64,000 nucleotides of DNA, taken from positions 13,224 through 77,223 of the forward strand of contig JBKQPR010000375.1 in NCBI GenBank assembly GCA_052144935.1, written 5' to 3'. Made by a program: the position numbers and the translations under genes. Positions 34,848-43,354 of the stretch are shown here, piece by piece. Positions within the stretch are counted from its first letter, which is position 1. Each line of letters starts with the position of its first letter. The notes below the pieces were generated by a model. It had not been told where the DNA came from. It saw only the letters and a program-made list of their open reading frames with translations, and made no database searches. Source of the DNA: JOPF133 sp052144935 (GTDB taxonomy: Bacteria; Acidobacteriota; Terriglobia; Bryobacterales; Bryobacteraceae).

Positions 34848-36905
34848 TCAGGCCTCCACGGTGGTTTCCGTGGCGGCCAGCCAGAATCCTCGCGTGAGCC
34901 GCACCGGGTGCGGAGGCTTCTCCACGGGCTGGCATTCGCCGTCGCCCGGCGAACATCCCATTTGGAAACTGCCCGGGGGAATCCGGACGTAGCGCGGGCC
35001 GTCGCGGGGATTCAGCCGGTCTTCTCCGGGCTTGGCGACGGCAGGGGGCGCGGCAGCGGGGGGCGCGGCAGCACCGGGCGCGGCAGCAGGGGGCGCGGCA
35101 GCAGGGGGCGCGGCGGCGGTGCGGAAAACGAAGTCTGCGCCGCCCCCCAGGATCGCCACCGGCAGCGGGCTGGAAGGCGCCAGCCGCGCGACCGCTTTGG
35201 GCAATTCGATTTGCAGCGCGGTTCTGGCGTCCAATCCAGGTTTGAGTAAGACCTCCGCGAGCGCGCGGGGAAACGCTCCCATAGCCGGACCGCCGGCCTT
35301 GGGCGCCGCTCCCGGCGGACTGGAGTACACCAGAGCGGTGGAATCGTCCACCTCACCCATTACCGCGCCCGGGTTTTCGCGAGGCTGGCCGGCCACCGCC
35401 GCGGCATCCAGGAAAATGAACTTCAGGCTGGCCTTGCTGTCTTCCAACACCTGCATCAAGCGAAGCGTCGAGTAAGCCTTCGATTGAATGGGCCGTGAAT
35501 CGCCGGGATCGTAGTTCACGGGAAGCAACCAGTCGTCGCCGCCCGAGCGGACGTCGTATCCGGTGTAGTACACCAACGCGGTATCTCCGGCTTCGAGCGT
35601 GTCACCCAGCGTGCGCTCGATCAGGCGCAGGTTGTCCAAATTCACATCGGCCTTGCGCACCACCTCGAAACCGTCTTGACGAAGGGCGTTCTCGAGGAGG
35701 TCAAAGTCCGCAGCGGCCGGCGTGCCCTGTGGGGTGCCCCCTGGGCCCAGCGCCGGAAGCTTCTCATAGCGCAGGTTGCCGATCACGACGGCGACCCGGC
35801 CGCTGCGCGCCGCCGTAACACCGTTGCCACCGTTCCCTCCGCCGATGCTGAACTTCAGGGTGAACACCTCTTCATCGGCCCACATCAACCGCACCCGCCA
35901 GTCGCCTGGGTCCAAGGCCGCGCGATGGCCGGCCAACGGCAGCGTTTCCACGAGGCATTCTTTGCCTTCCGACGGCTTCGTGAGGCGATTCATCTGCGAC
36001 ACTTCGCCGCGTGGGTTCAGCCACTCCACCCGACCCTCCCTTCCTCCGGGCGCCTCCAGCGAGGCAGCCAGGACCACGCCGGCGTCGGAAGCGGAGAAGT
36101 CCGTCTGGGACGCCGTCTGGGAACAGGCGTCCGGCCCAGCCGACTTGAGGAGGTTGCGGGTGCTCGCACGGGCGTTCGGGGCAGTTACGCCGATCCCCAT
36201 TCCGAATGTCCGGACCACCGAATTCCCGGCCGAATCCCTGGCTTCCACGGTGGCCCGATAACTGCCTCTCTGCCGCGGGGATCCGCCGATCGTTCCGGTG
36301 GGAGACAGGGTCAGTCCAGCCGGAAAGGTTTTCAGAGCCGTCCACTGGTACGGCGGAGATCCGCCTTTGGCCGTCAATTGAAAGTAGTAGGGGACTGCCA
36401 CCGTGCCCGCCGGCAACAGCGTCCGGCTGCCGATAGTGACGATGCTTTCGGGCGGAGTCGAAATCCGGAAATTGGTCACCGCGACGCCGCGATCGTTCCA
36501 GAACAGGCGCACCTGCCAGTCGCCCGGAGCAAACGAGGCCGGTCCTCCGGCGATCAGCAGCCTCCAGGCCAGACGCATGAGACCATCGTTAATCTGAGTG
36601 TGGTCGTTTTGCTGTGCCAGGGCGCCCAGCGGATTGCGCCACTCCAGGCGGATCTTGTCGCCCTTGTGGCCGCCGGTGTAGATCGCCAGGTACCAGGCCG
36701 CCAGGTCGGTGGTGAGGAAATCGGTTTCGGTCTCCACGGTCAATCGCGGATTGTTGATACCCGGCGGCGGGACTCTGGTGAGGCGAGCGCTGGTCAACTG
36801 GATCGTGACTGCCTCCGAGCCCGGTTGCTGCGGCGCGGCGGCGCATTGGCAGGCGCCCGCCAGCAGAAATGCCCCAGCCAGCAGAAATCCGATCCATGCG
36901 CGCAT
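34848..36905 (-). CDS. Secreted caspase-like pseudoenzyme with truncated SUMF1 domain
   Basis: A 685-residue exported protein. Signal peptide 1-23; two related beta domains at about 31-150 and 262-352 (each with a W..NP.G core and an APGDWQVRLFW/DPGDWRVRLMW end); a putative Ig (He_PIG-like) domain at about 155-235; a caspase-fold domain at about 368-595; an Ala/Pro-rich linker; and the first 45 residues of a SUMF1/FGE domain. In the caspase domain the catalytic His is Tyr450 (YYTGYD) and the Cys is Ala502 (LDAAA), so it should be inactive. A TGA at codon 686 cuts the last domain. It follows the kinase gene by 4 bases. Confidence 0.85.
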   Translation of the reverse strand: MRAWIGFLLAGAFLLAGACQCAAAPQQPGSEAVTIQLTSARLTRVPPPGINNPRLTVETETDFLTTDLAAWYLAIYTGGHKGDKIRLEWRNPLGALAQQNDHTQINDGLMRLAWRLLIAGGPASFAPGDWQVRLFWNDRGVAVTNFRISTPPESIVTIGSRTLLPAGTVAVPYYFQLTAKGGSPPYQWTALKTFPAGLTLSPTGTIGGSPRQRGSYRATVEARDSAGNSVVRTFGMGIGVTAPNARASTRNLLKSAGPDACSQTASQTDFSASDAGVVLAASLEAPGGREGRVEWLNPRGEVSQMNRLTKPSEGKECLVETLPLAGHRAALDPGDWRVRLMWADEEVFTLKFSIGGGNGGNGVTAARSGRVAVVIGNLRYEKLPALGPGGTPQGTPAAADFDLLENALRQDGFEVVRKADVNLDNLRLIERTLGDTLEAGDTALVYYTGYDVRSGGDDWLLPVNYDPGDSRPIQSKAYSTLRLMQVLEDSKASLKFIFLDAAAVAGQPRENPGAVMGEVDDSTALVYSSPPGAAPKAGGPAMGAFPRALAEVLLKPGLDARTALQIELPKAVARLAPSSPLPVAILGGGADFVFRTAAAPPAAAPPAAAPGAAAPPAAAPPAVAKPGEDRLNPRDGPRYVRIPPGSFQMGCSPGDGECQPVEKPPHPVRLTRGFWLAATETTVEA

Positions 36906-36909
36906 CGCT

Positions 36910-38601
36910 CTACCTCGCCACCCGCCAGCGAATCTGGATGCCGTCCAACGGTGCAGCCGACGTATTCCTCACCACCACCTGGTCCCATTGGTTGGCGGCG
37001 GATGGCTGCTGGACCACCGCCACGCCGGTGGTGAGGACCTCCACGGCGATGGGCACTCTGGGAAGATCCCCCGTGAGACTGCCCGAGACCGCTCTGCCGC
37101 CCTGAATGATGAGGGTGGCGCCTGCCTGCAGCGATCCCGCCCAGCGCAGCTCGCCCCGCAGAGGGCCGCCATATTCATCCGGTTGCAGCATCGGACGGAC
37201 CGGCGGAACAGCCGCCGGTGGCGCCGGAGCGGCAGCCGGCGATGGCTGCACCGGAGCCGGCGGCGGCGGCCGGTGCGCATCGGCGGCCTTCGAGGGCTGC
37301 TCTTCCAGCTTGAGCTTTGCCAACGACGCGAACTTCCCTTGGGGATACTTGGCGAGATACTCGCGGTAGAGCCGGGGGTCGGAGGAAGAGCCTATGGAGT
37401 TCCAGAATGCCAGTTCCACCGCCTCGTCGGAAGTGTCCGGACCGGATTTCGGGACCGCGGCGGGAACGGCCGCCGGGATCGTGGCCAACTCCGCGTTGGC
37501 CTGCCTGGGACTCTCCGGCTGAGCGGGGAAAATCCGGCCGCGATAGATCCAGGCGGCCCCGGACGCCAGCACGGCCACCGCCAGGGCGCCGGCCAGCCAC
37601 CCCAGCCGCACGCGCCTGGTGTGGATGGCGGCCATCTGGATGGTCGGGTTGGAGTGCGAGCTCAGCAATGCCTGGCTCAACGCTTCGCCAAACGCACTGG
37701 CGCTGGCCGGACGCTCGTTTGGGTTGTAGTTGAGCGAATGCAGAATCAGCTTTTCCGACTGGCTCGATATGCCGGGGCGTAGCGCGGAAGGCTTCAGTTT
37801 CACGCCCGACCGCTGCAGCACGCTAAGCTGCATGACGTCTTCGGCCACGAACGGTTTGCGCCCGGTGACGATCTCGTAGGCGATCACGCCGAAGGCATAA
37901 ATGTCGGTGGCGGCCGATGGTTGCCCGGTAAACTGCTCCGGAGCCATATATCCCACGCTTCCGGCGACCCGCGTGTGGGTTTGCTGCTTGGCCGCCAGAT
38001 CCGCGATCGTCGCGAGGCCGAAATCGATCAGCCGGACGTGCTCATCGCCGCCCGGAAGAACCTGGAGCATGATGTTTTCCGGTTTCAGGTCGCGGTGCCA
38101 GATGTTCTTACTGTGCGCCGCGCCGAGGGCCTGCCCGATCTGGCGGATAATGTTGGCCGCCCGGTCCAGGGGCAGCCCATCGGCACAGATCGCCGAGCGC
38201 AAGGGGTGCCCCTCCACGTACTGCATGACCAGGAAGGGCCTCCCATCGGGCGTGCGTGCGCTGTCGAGGGCCCCGACCACTCCCGGGTGGTCGATCAGCG
38301 CCAGCGCGCGCAGCTCTTCGTTGAACTTCTTCTCAAACCAGGGGTCTTCGATCGCCCGGTCGAGCTGGATCTTCACCACCACGGGACGATTGTGAAGCTG
38401 CCGATCCTGCGCCAGAAAGACTTTTCCGAATCCGCCGCTGCTCAATTCGCGCACAATCAGGTAGCGGTCTTTCAACAGGCTCCCCGCTTGCACGAAGGTC
38501 TGCGTGGGCGTGGGAGGAATCATCATGGTATCGGTCGAGTCCGTATTGGGGGGCCGATTGGGGGGCCCGGATCCCCGATCTCCCAGAGGCGGGCTGTCCA
38601 T
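36910..38601 (-). CDS. Membrane Ser/Thr protein kinase in the caspase-like operon
   Basis: A 563-residue PknB-type kinase. Kinase domain about 45-320 with glycine loop SSGGFGK, Lys77, HRDLKPEN at 169-176 and DFG at 193-195; all catalytic residues are kept. A membrane helix at about 333-355 leads to an outer region containing FWNSIGSSSDPRLYREYLAKYP, a short motif often seen beside caspase-like proteins, then a Pro/Ala-rich linker and a small beta domain. It lies 4 bases upstream of the caspase-like gene on the same strand, so the two are surely cotranscribed. The start may be ATG 38601 or the MM at codon 26. Confidence 0.93.
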   Translation of the reverse strand: MDSPPLGDRGSGPPNRPPNTDSTDTMMIPPTPTQTFVQAGSLLKDRYLIVRELSSGGFGKVFLAQDRQLHNRPVVVKIQLDRAIEDPWFEKKFNEELRALALIDHPGVVGALDSARTPDGRPFLVMQYVEGHPLRSAICADGLPLDRAANIIRQIGQALGAAHSKNIWHRDLKPENIMLQVLPGGDEHVRLIDFGLATIADLAAKQQTHTRVAGSVGYMAPEQFTGQPSAATDIYAFGVIAYEIVTGRKPFVAEDVMQLSVLQRSGVKLKPSALRPGISSQSEKLILHSLNYNPNERPASASAFGEALSQALLSSHSNPTIQMAAIHTRRVRLGWLAGALAVAVLASGAAWIYRGRIFPAQPESPRQANAELATIPAAVPAAVPKSGPDTSDEAVELAFWNSIGSSSDPRLYREYLAKYPQGKFASLAKLKLEEQPSKAADAHRPPPPAPVQPSPAAAPAPPAAVPPVRPMLQPDEYGGPLRGELRWAGSLQAGATLIIQGGRAVSGSLTGDLPRVPIAVEVLTTGVAVVQQPSAANQWDQVVVRNTSAAPLDGIQIRWRVAR

Positions 38602-38630
38602 ACTTTGTCGAGTATATCCCAGAAGAGAAG

Positions 38631-38658
38631 GTGGGGCAGGCGCTTTCGCCTGCCAACC
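38631..38658. repeat. Dispersed palindromic repeat, copy 3
   Basis: GTGGGGCAGGCG and CGCCTGCCAACC around CTTT; identical over 28 bases to the copy at 26511-26538. It lies between the divergent kinase gene and the small HTH gene. Confidence 0.9.
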
Positions 38659-38678
38659 GTGATAAGATTGCGGCAGTC

Positions 38679-38921
38679 ATGAAGCCTATAGCCCGCCTGA
38701 TGGAAGAAACCGGAATCGGAGTTGGCGCACTCGTCGCCGCCACGGGATTGGACGCGAAACGGGTTAAGGCCGTGGTAAGCGGCAACTACACGGCCAGTCC
38801 GTCCGAGCGCCAGCGCCTCGCCGCCGCCCTGGGCGTTTCGACGGACGACATCTCGTGGGACCACGCGGTCCCGGTCCAACATCTGCGCGGCAACGGTCCG
38901 CAATGCGGACGCAACACTTGA
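38679..38921 (+). CDS. Small XRE-like helix-turn-helix protein
   Basis: An 80-residue protein beginning MKPIARLMEETGIGVGALV. The order of helices fits a Cro/CI-type HTH: GALVAATGLDAKRVKAVVSG followed by SPSERQRLAAALGV and STDDISW. Such short single-domain proteins can bind DNA or act as antitoxins; the target is unknown. It is divergent from the kinase/caspase-like operon and could regulate it. The palindromic repeat lies immediately upstream. Confidence 0.7.
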   Translation: MKPIARLMEETGIGVGALVAATGLDAKRVKAVVSGNYTASPSERQRLAAALGVSTDDISWDHAVPVQHLRGNGPQCGRNT

Positions 38922-39060
38922 GGGGTGGCGGACCAACCGCTCAAAGTGTCGGGTCGCGATAGACCGCACCCATCCCCCCTCACCTGGCTTCTCGACGATT
39001 TCGTAACGTGCGATGGTGTGGCCGGTCCTCGAGGTTCGCCGGGAGATTCACATCCGGCCT

Positions 39061-41844
39061 TTATTTCAGATCTTTGATCAGCACCACATCGCTAGAGGTA
39101 GTGCCGCGAGCCAGCGCCAGCCTCTTGCCGTCGCGGGATACGGCGAAGCTGGTGATCCGCTGGCTCGTAAAGCCGGTCAACTGTCTAGGTTCGCCGCCGT
39201 CGAGGGGCCGCTGCCAGATGTTCGACACGCCGCCCGTGGTTTTCACGTACAACAGCGCGGTGCCGTCCACCGACCACTGCACTTCTCCTGAGCCGCCCAA
39301 TTCGGAGGCTCGATCGAAGCTTCGAATGGGGTGTCCTCCTCCGGACGGAACGATACTGACCTCCGCTTCACCGGCAAGACCCACCAGGACCGACTTCCCG
39401 TCCGGGGAGATGTGCGACCAGCCGGGCCGATCCCAGATCCGGACGGGAGCGCCGCCGTCAATCGGCATTCTCCATACGCCGCGGCTCTTCGCGTCTGATG
39501 AAGAGTAGGTGATCCACGAGCCGTCCGGGGAACACGATGGAGACCGTTCGGTTTCCCCGTCGGTCAACTGCCGGACGTTGCCACCATCCAGATCCGACCG
39601 GCAAATGTGCGACGTTCCCGCACGAAAGGACAAAAACACCAGATGCCGGTCATCGCCGCAGGGAGCCGGTTTCCCGTTGAGATGCTCCGTCGTGATTTGC
39701 CTCCGGCCCGTGCCGTCCGCCGCGGTGCGCCAGACCTGCGTGTCCTGGTCGATATCAGGCGCCTCGAAATAGATGGCGCCGTCCACGGCCCAAGCTGTGC
39801 CATTCAGGCCGTCCTGACGGCCCGTGCTGATTTCTCGCGCGCTTTCGGGCTCGCCGGGTGCGACCACCCAGAGGTGCGAGGTGGTTTCATTCTGGACGGT
39901 CACCAATGCGCTGGCATCCCCGGTAAGGCTCAGCCCGCTATAGTTGTTCAAGTCGTTGGTGATGCCGCGCGCCCGGCCTGCGGGATAGGGGACGAACCAG
40001 ATCTGGCTGAGAGTCCACTGCGCCGTGGCGGTTGCAAGCAGTCCGTGACCGTCAGGGAGCCAAAGCAGAGCGGGAATGAGGTACCACGTGCGCGAACTGA
40101 TGCGCTTCTCCAGGCCACCTGCCACGGGTGTGGCCGCCACCACGCTAACCATCCCGTTTCGCTGTGAAGTGGCGCCGTACGCCACGGTCTTGCCGTCCGG
40201 GGACCATGACGTACTGCCGAAAAAATCCGGGGACTTCAGGGCCGCCAGTTGTCGCTCACCGCTGCCATCCAGGTGGGCGATGAACACGGTATCACCAATT
40301 CCCTCCCTCGTGAATGCCAGACGCTTTTCGTCCGGCGACAGTGACACACGCCCCACGCCGGGGAGCGGAGCCACCCTCCTGGCATTGCCTCCCAGCACCG
40401 GCATCGTGTACATCGCCGGAGTCCCGTTGCCCGTGTCGAACACGTAGTACAGGGAGTTGCCGTCGCGTGAAAAGATCAGATCGCTGAAGCTGCCTGGCGC
40501 CGGGGGTAGGATCTGCACGTTGCTGCCTGTGGCCGCGTGGAGCAGCCAGAGGCTGCTCTTCCCCTCGTCCGTGACGGCATGGACCACGTACTTCCCGTCG
40601 GGCGAGATGGCCGCCGCGGTGGCTTTCCCGGAGTCGGTCAGCTCGGTGATCTGAATGCGCTGGAAGGGCCCCGCCGGGCCCTCCGCCTGCCAGCGGTACC
40701 ACGCCATCGCCGCCAGAACCGCGAGCGCGGCGAAGCCCGCCGCCCACAGCCAGCGGCGCCGTTTTGCTGGAGCCGCGGGTGCTGCGGGCTCCGGTTCATC
40801 CAGCAGGATGCGGACGTCGCCGATATCGCGCAGGCGCTGCTTCGGATCTTTGCGCAGGCAGAGCTCCAGCAGACGGCGCACCCGCGCCGGAGTCCCCTTG
40901 GGCAGCGCGTTGAAATCGGGCTCGCGCGTGAGCACGGCGGCCAGCGAATCGGAGACGTTCTTGCTCTCGCCGAACAGCATCTTGCCTGTCAGCAGTTCGT
41001 AGAACACCACGCCAAATGCCCAGATGTCGGTGCGCTTATCGACCGGTTGGCCGCGCGCCTGTTCGGGGGACATATACGCCGCCGTGCCCAGAATGAGACC
41101 CTTCTCCGTCATCGCCAGCGAGAGCGTAGGCGTCATGGTGGGACTGGCGGCGCCCGCGGCGGAGGCGGGCGCTTCCGTAGCCTTGGCCAGCCCGAAATCC
41201 AGGATCTTCACGGTGCCCTCGGGCGTGACTTTGATGTTCGCGGGCTTGAGGTCGCGGTGGATAATGCCCTTTTCGTGCGCCGCTTCGAGGCCCGCGGCGA
41301 TCTGCCGGGCGTAGCCGATGGCGGTATCGATGGGCACCGGACCGGCGAGGGCGGCGCCTTCCACCAGTTCCATCACCAGGTAGTTGGGACCGACGTCATA
41401 AAGCGTGCAGATGTTCGGATGGTTGAGCGCCGAAATCGCCCGCGCCTCGCGCTGGAACCTCCCGCTGAACCCCTCGTGCGCCGTCTTGATGGCCACTTCG
41501 CGTCCCAGGCGCGTGTCGCGGGCTTTGAACACCGCGCCCATACCGCCTTCGCCGATTCGGCTCACGATCTGGTACGGCCCCACCTGCGTTCCCGGCCTCC
41601 ACTGCTTAGACGGCGAATCGCTCAACAGATCCGCCGCCACCTGCAGGACAGGCCGTTCCGTGAACCCCGCTCCCGACTCCTGCGCCAGCAGCGCCAACAC
41701 GTCGCGCAGCAGTTCGGCATCGTTCCCGCAGGCGGCTCTCAAGAAGCCTTCCCGCTCGCCCGGCATAAGTTCACTGGCCGAATGGTACAGGTCCTCGATT
41801 TGCCGCAAACGCTCGGCATTCATCGCCATTTCCGTTCCCATCAT
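39061..41844 (-). CDS. Membrane Ser/Thr protein kinase with WD40/TolB-type beta-propeller
   Basis: A 927-residue kinase. An N-terminal helical segment (about 10-57; ERLRQIEDLYHSASELMPGE) is typical of kinases linked to ECF sigma genes. The kinase domain (about 88-355) has GEGGMG at 98-103, Lys120, HRDLKPAN at 196-203 and DFG at 216-218. A membrane helix near 370 precedes a beta-propeller of about six WD40/TolB-like PD40 repeats (AAAISPDGKYVV; VSLSPDEKRLAF; SWSPDGKTVAYG) to the end. The start lies one base beyond the metzincin stop. Together with the ECF sigma gene it suggests a phosphorylation-controlled sigma pathway. Confidence 0.94.
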   Translation of the reverse strand: MMGTEMAMNAERLRQIEDLYHSASELMPGEREGFLRAACGNDAELLRDVLALLAQESGAGFTERPVLQVAADLLSDSPSKQWRPGTQVGPYQIVSRIGEGGMGAVFKARDTRLGREVAIKTAHEGFSGRFQREARAISALNHPNICTLYDVGPNYLVMELVEGAALAGPVPIDTAIGYARQIAAGLEAAHEKGIIHRDLKPANIKVTPEGTVKILDFGLAKATEAPASAAGAASPTMTPTLSLAMTEKGLILGTAAYMSPEQARGQPVDKRTDIWAFGVVFYELLTGKMLFGESKNVSDSLAAVLTREPDFNALPKGTPARVRRLLELCLRKDPKQRLRDIGDVRILLDEPEPAAPAAPAKRRRWLWAAGFAALAVLAAMAWYRWQAEGPAGPFQRIQITELTDSGKATAAAISPDGKYVVHAVTDEGKSSLWLLHAATGSNVQILPPAPGSFSDLIFSRDGNSLYYVFDTGNGTPAMYTMPVLGGNARRVAPLPGVGRVSLSPDEKRLAFTREGIGDTVFIAHLDGSGERQLAALKSPDFFGSTSWSPDGKTVAYGATSQRNGMVSVVAATPVAGGLEKRISSRTWYLIPALLWLPDGHGLLATATAQWTLSQIWFVPYPAGRARGITNDLNNYSGLSLTGDASALVTVQNETTSHLWVVAPGEPESAREISTGRQDGLNGTAWAVDGAIYFEAPDIDQDTQVWRTAADGTGRRQITTEHLNGKPAPCGDDRHLVFLSFRAGTSHICRSDLDGGNVRQLTDGETERSPSCSPDGSWITYSSSDAKSRGVWRMPIDGGAPVRIWDRPGWSHISPDGKSVLVGLAGEAEVSIVPSGGGHPIRSFDRASELGGSGEVQWSVDGTALLYVKTTGGVSNIWQRPLDGGEPRQLTGFTSQRITSFAVSRDGKRLALARGTTSSDVVLIKDLK

Positions 41845-41845
41845 C

Positions 41846-42427
41846 TCACTGCGGCTGGCCGTTCGGCTGGACCGGCGGGGTTACCCGCCATCCCAGGCCA
41901 TGATCGATCAGATCGATGTCGTCAATGGTCAACTTCAGACGCCCTCGCTGCATGTCGGCAAAGTCCTGGCTGTTCCAGTGTGCCTTCATGACGCCGCTCG
42001 CTGAGTGTACGTTGACACCCTGCAACATGTGGACGATCTCGTGTGCCAGCACGTGTCCCAGAAGCGATGGCGCCACAGCGGGACCTGCCGCATTCAGCAC
42101 CCGATCGTAGAGCAGCACGATGTGGGTCCGCTCGTACGGCATGGCATAGGCCAGCGCGCCCGAATGTTGATTCACGGGGGTCTCGCGGGAGACGGTGACC
42201 ACGATGCCGTTTCCTTCCGTACAGGCTCGCTCGTCCGTTCGCCAGTCCAGCCGGATGCCCGCCTGCTTGAGGATCTGGGTCGCGGTTCCCTGCCCTCGAT
42301 ACATCATGCTTGCGTTCGCGCCCGGATTCATGCACGCCCTCACGACCCGTTTGGGCGCCTGCGCGGCATCGCTCGCCCATGCACTCGTTCCAGCCAACAG
42401 CACCGCCATCCCACCGAAGAACCTCAT
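41846..42427 (-). CDS. Metzincin-like zinc metalloprotease, exported
   Basis: A 193-residue protein with a signal peptide (MRFFGGMAVLLAGTSAWA). The zinc site reads HEIVHMLQGVNVH followed by SGVMKAHW, i.e. HExxH-x3-G-x3-H plus a Met-turn. The spacing is one residue longer than the classical metzincin HExxHxxGxxH on each side of Gly, a form I recall from acidobacterial proteins. It is likely periplasmic. It shares the strand with the kinase gene and is nearly contiguous with it, so one transcript probably carries both; the ECF sigma gene diverges upstream. Confidence 0.82.
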   Translation of the reverse strand: MRFFGGMAVLLAGTSAWASDAAQAPKRVVRACMNPGANASMMYRGQGTATQILKQAGIRLDWRTDERACTEGNGIVVTVSRETPVNQHSGALAYAMPYERTHIVLLYDRVLNAAGPAVAPSLLGHVLAHEIVHMLQGVNVHSASGVMKAHWNSQDFADMQRGRLKLTIDDIDLIDHGLGWRVTPPVQPNGQPQ

Positions 42428-42510
42428 GACGTTCCTTCCTCCGCGGGTGCAGGCGGAAAAAGGATGTCGAAAGCGGCCAAAGCCGTGGTAGGCTCTTTTC
42501 GGGCCCTGCC

Positions 42511-43080
42511 ATGGAACACGCGGGATCGGCGGAAGTCACTGGTTTGTTAAAGGCTTGGAGCGGCGGCGACCAGGCGGCGCTGGACCGGTTGACGTCCTTG
42601 GTCTATGGCGAATTGCGCCGCCTCGCACGGCGGTATATGCGCAATGAGCGGCCCGGCAACACGCTCCAGGCCACCGCGCTGGTGAACGAGGTCTACCTCC
42701 GGCTGGTGGACGTGAAGAACGTGGACTGGCAGCACCGGGCGCAGTTCTTTGCCATCTCCGCGCTGATCATGCGCAACATCCTGGTGGATGCGGCACGCGC
42801 GCGGGGGGCGCACAAGCGGGGCGGCGAAGTCGTGAAAGTCAACGTGGACGAAGCGCCGCTGCTGTCACCCGAGCCCGACGCCTTCATCCTGGCGCTGGAT
42901 GACGCGCTTACTGCGTTCTCCCGAATCGCGCCTCGCCAGGCCAAAGTAGTTGAGTTGCGTTATTTCGGGGGTATGAGCGAGGAGGAGACCGCCGCAGTGT
43001 TGAGGAGTTCTCCGCGAACGGTCAGGCGGGACTGGCAGTTCGCCAAAGCGTGGCTCCAGCATGAGTTGAGCGGCGCGTAG
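42511..43080 (+). CDS. ECF-type RNA polymerase sigma factor
   Basis: A 189-residue sigma-70 family protein of the ECF_sub type. Region 2 is recognisable in VYGELRRLARRYMRNERPGNTLQATALVNEVYLRL and the DxxR-like helix; region 4 in VVELRYFGGMSEEETAAVLRSSPRTVRRDWQFAKAWL. No anti-sigma gene is adjacent. This family is often encoded beside kinases with the N-terminal helix seen in the divergent 41844 kinase, and phosphorylation may control it. The start ATG lies 84 bases from the metzincin start, leaving room for a shared divergent promoter. Confidence 0.93.
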   Translation: MEHAGSAEVTGLLKAWSGGDQAALDRLTSLVYGELRRLARRYMRNERPGNTLQATALVNEVYLRLVDVKNVDWQHRAQFFAISALIMRNILVDAARARGAHKRGGEVVKVNVDEAPLLSPEPDAFILALDDALTAFSRIAPRQAKVVELRYFGGMSEEETAAVLRSSPRTVRRDWQFAKAWLQHELSGA

Positions 43081-43309
43081 CGGCAGACGTGGTATCCGTT
43101 GATAACCGGCCTGGCTGTGGAACAGCGGAGTAGGGAATGGATTACGGCGCACCCGGAGCTTGGCCGTGAACATCGGCTGGCGCGCAGCCAATCCTTGGAT
43201 GCGCCCCCGAAGTCCGGATCTGGGAAGCTCTGCACCCAAAGGCAGGCCGCGAAACTGGATCGCCCAACACGCGGGTCATTTTCGCGAACGGCCTTATTGT
43301 AAAGCCTAA

Positions 43310-43342
43310 GGGCAGGCACGGAGGGCGCCCCGCCTGCCCCAC
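43310..43342. repeat. Variant of the dispersed palindromic repeat
   Basis: GGGCAGGC at the left and GCCTGCCC at the right, with a different, longer centre (ACGGAGGGCGCCCC). It lies just before the stop of the PKD-domain gene. Confidence 0.5.
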
Positions 43343-43354
43343 GAACCACCCCGC

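Noticed and set aside
34848..34850. Selenocysteine at the TGA
   Set aside because: It falls far from the FGE active site and no SECIS-like hairpin or selenoprotein context was recognised; simple disruption is more likely.
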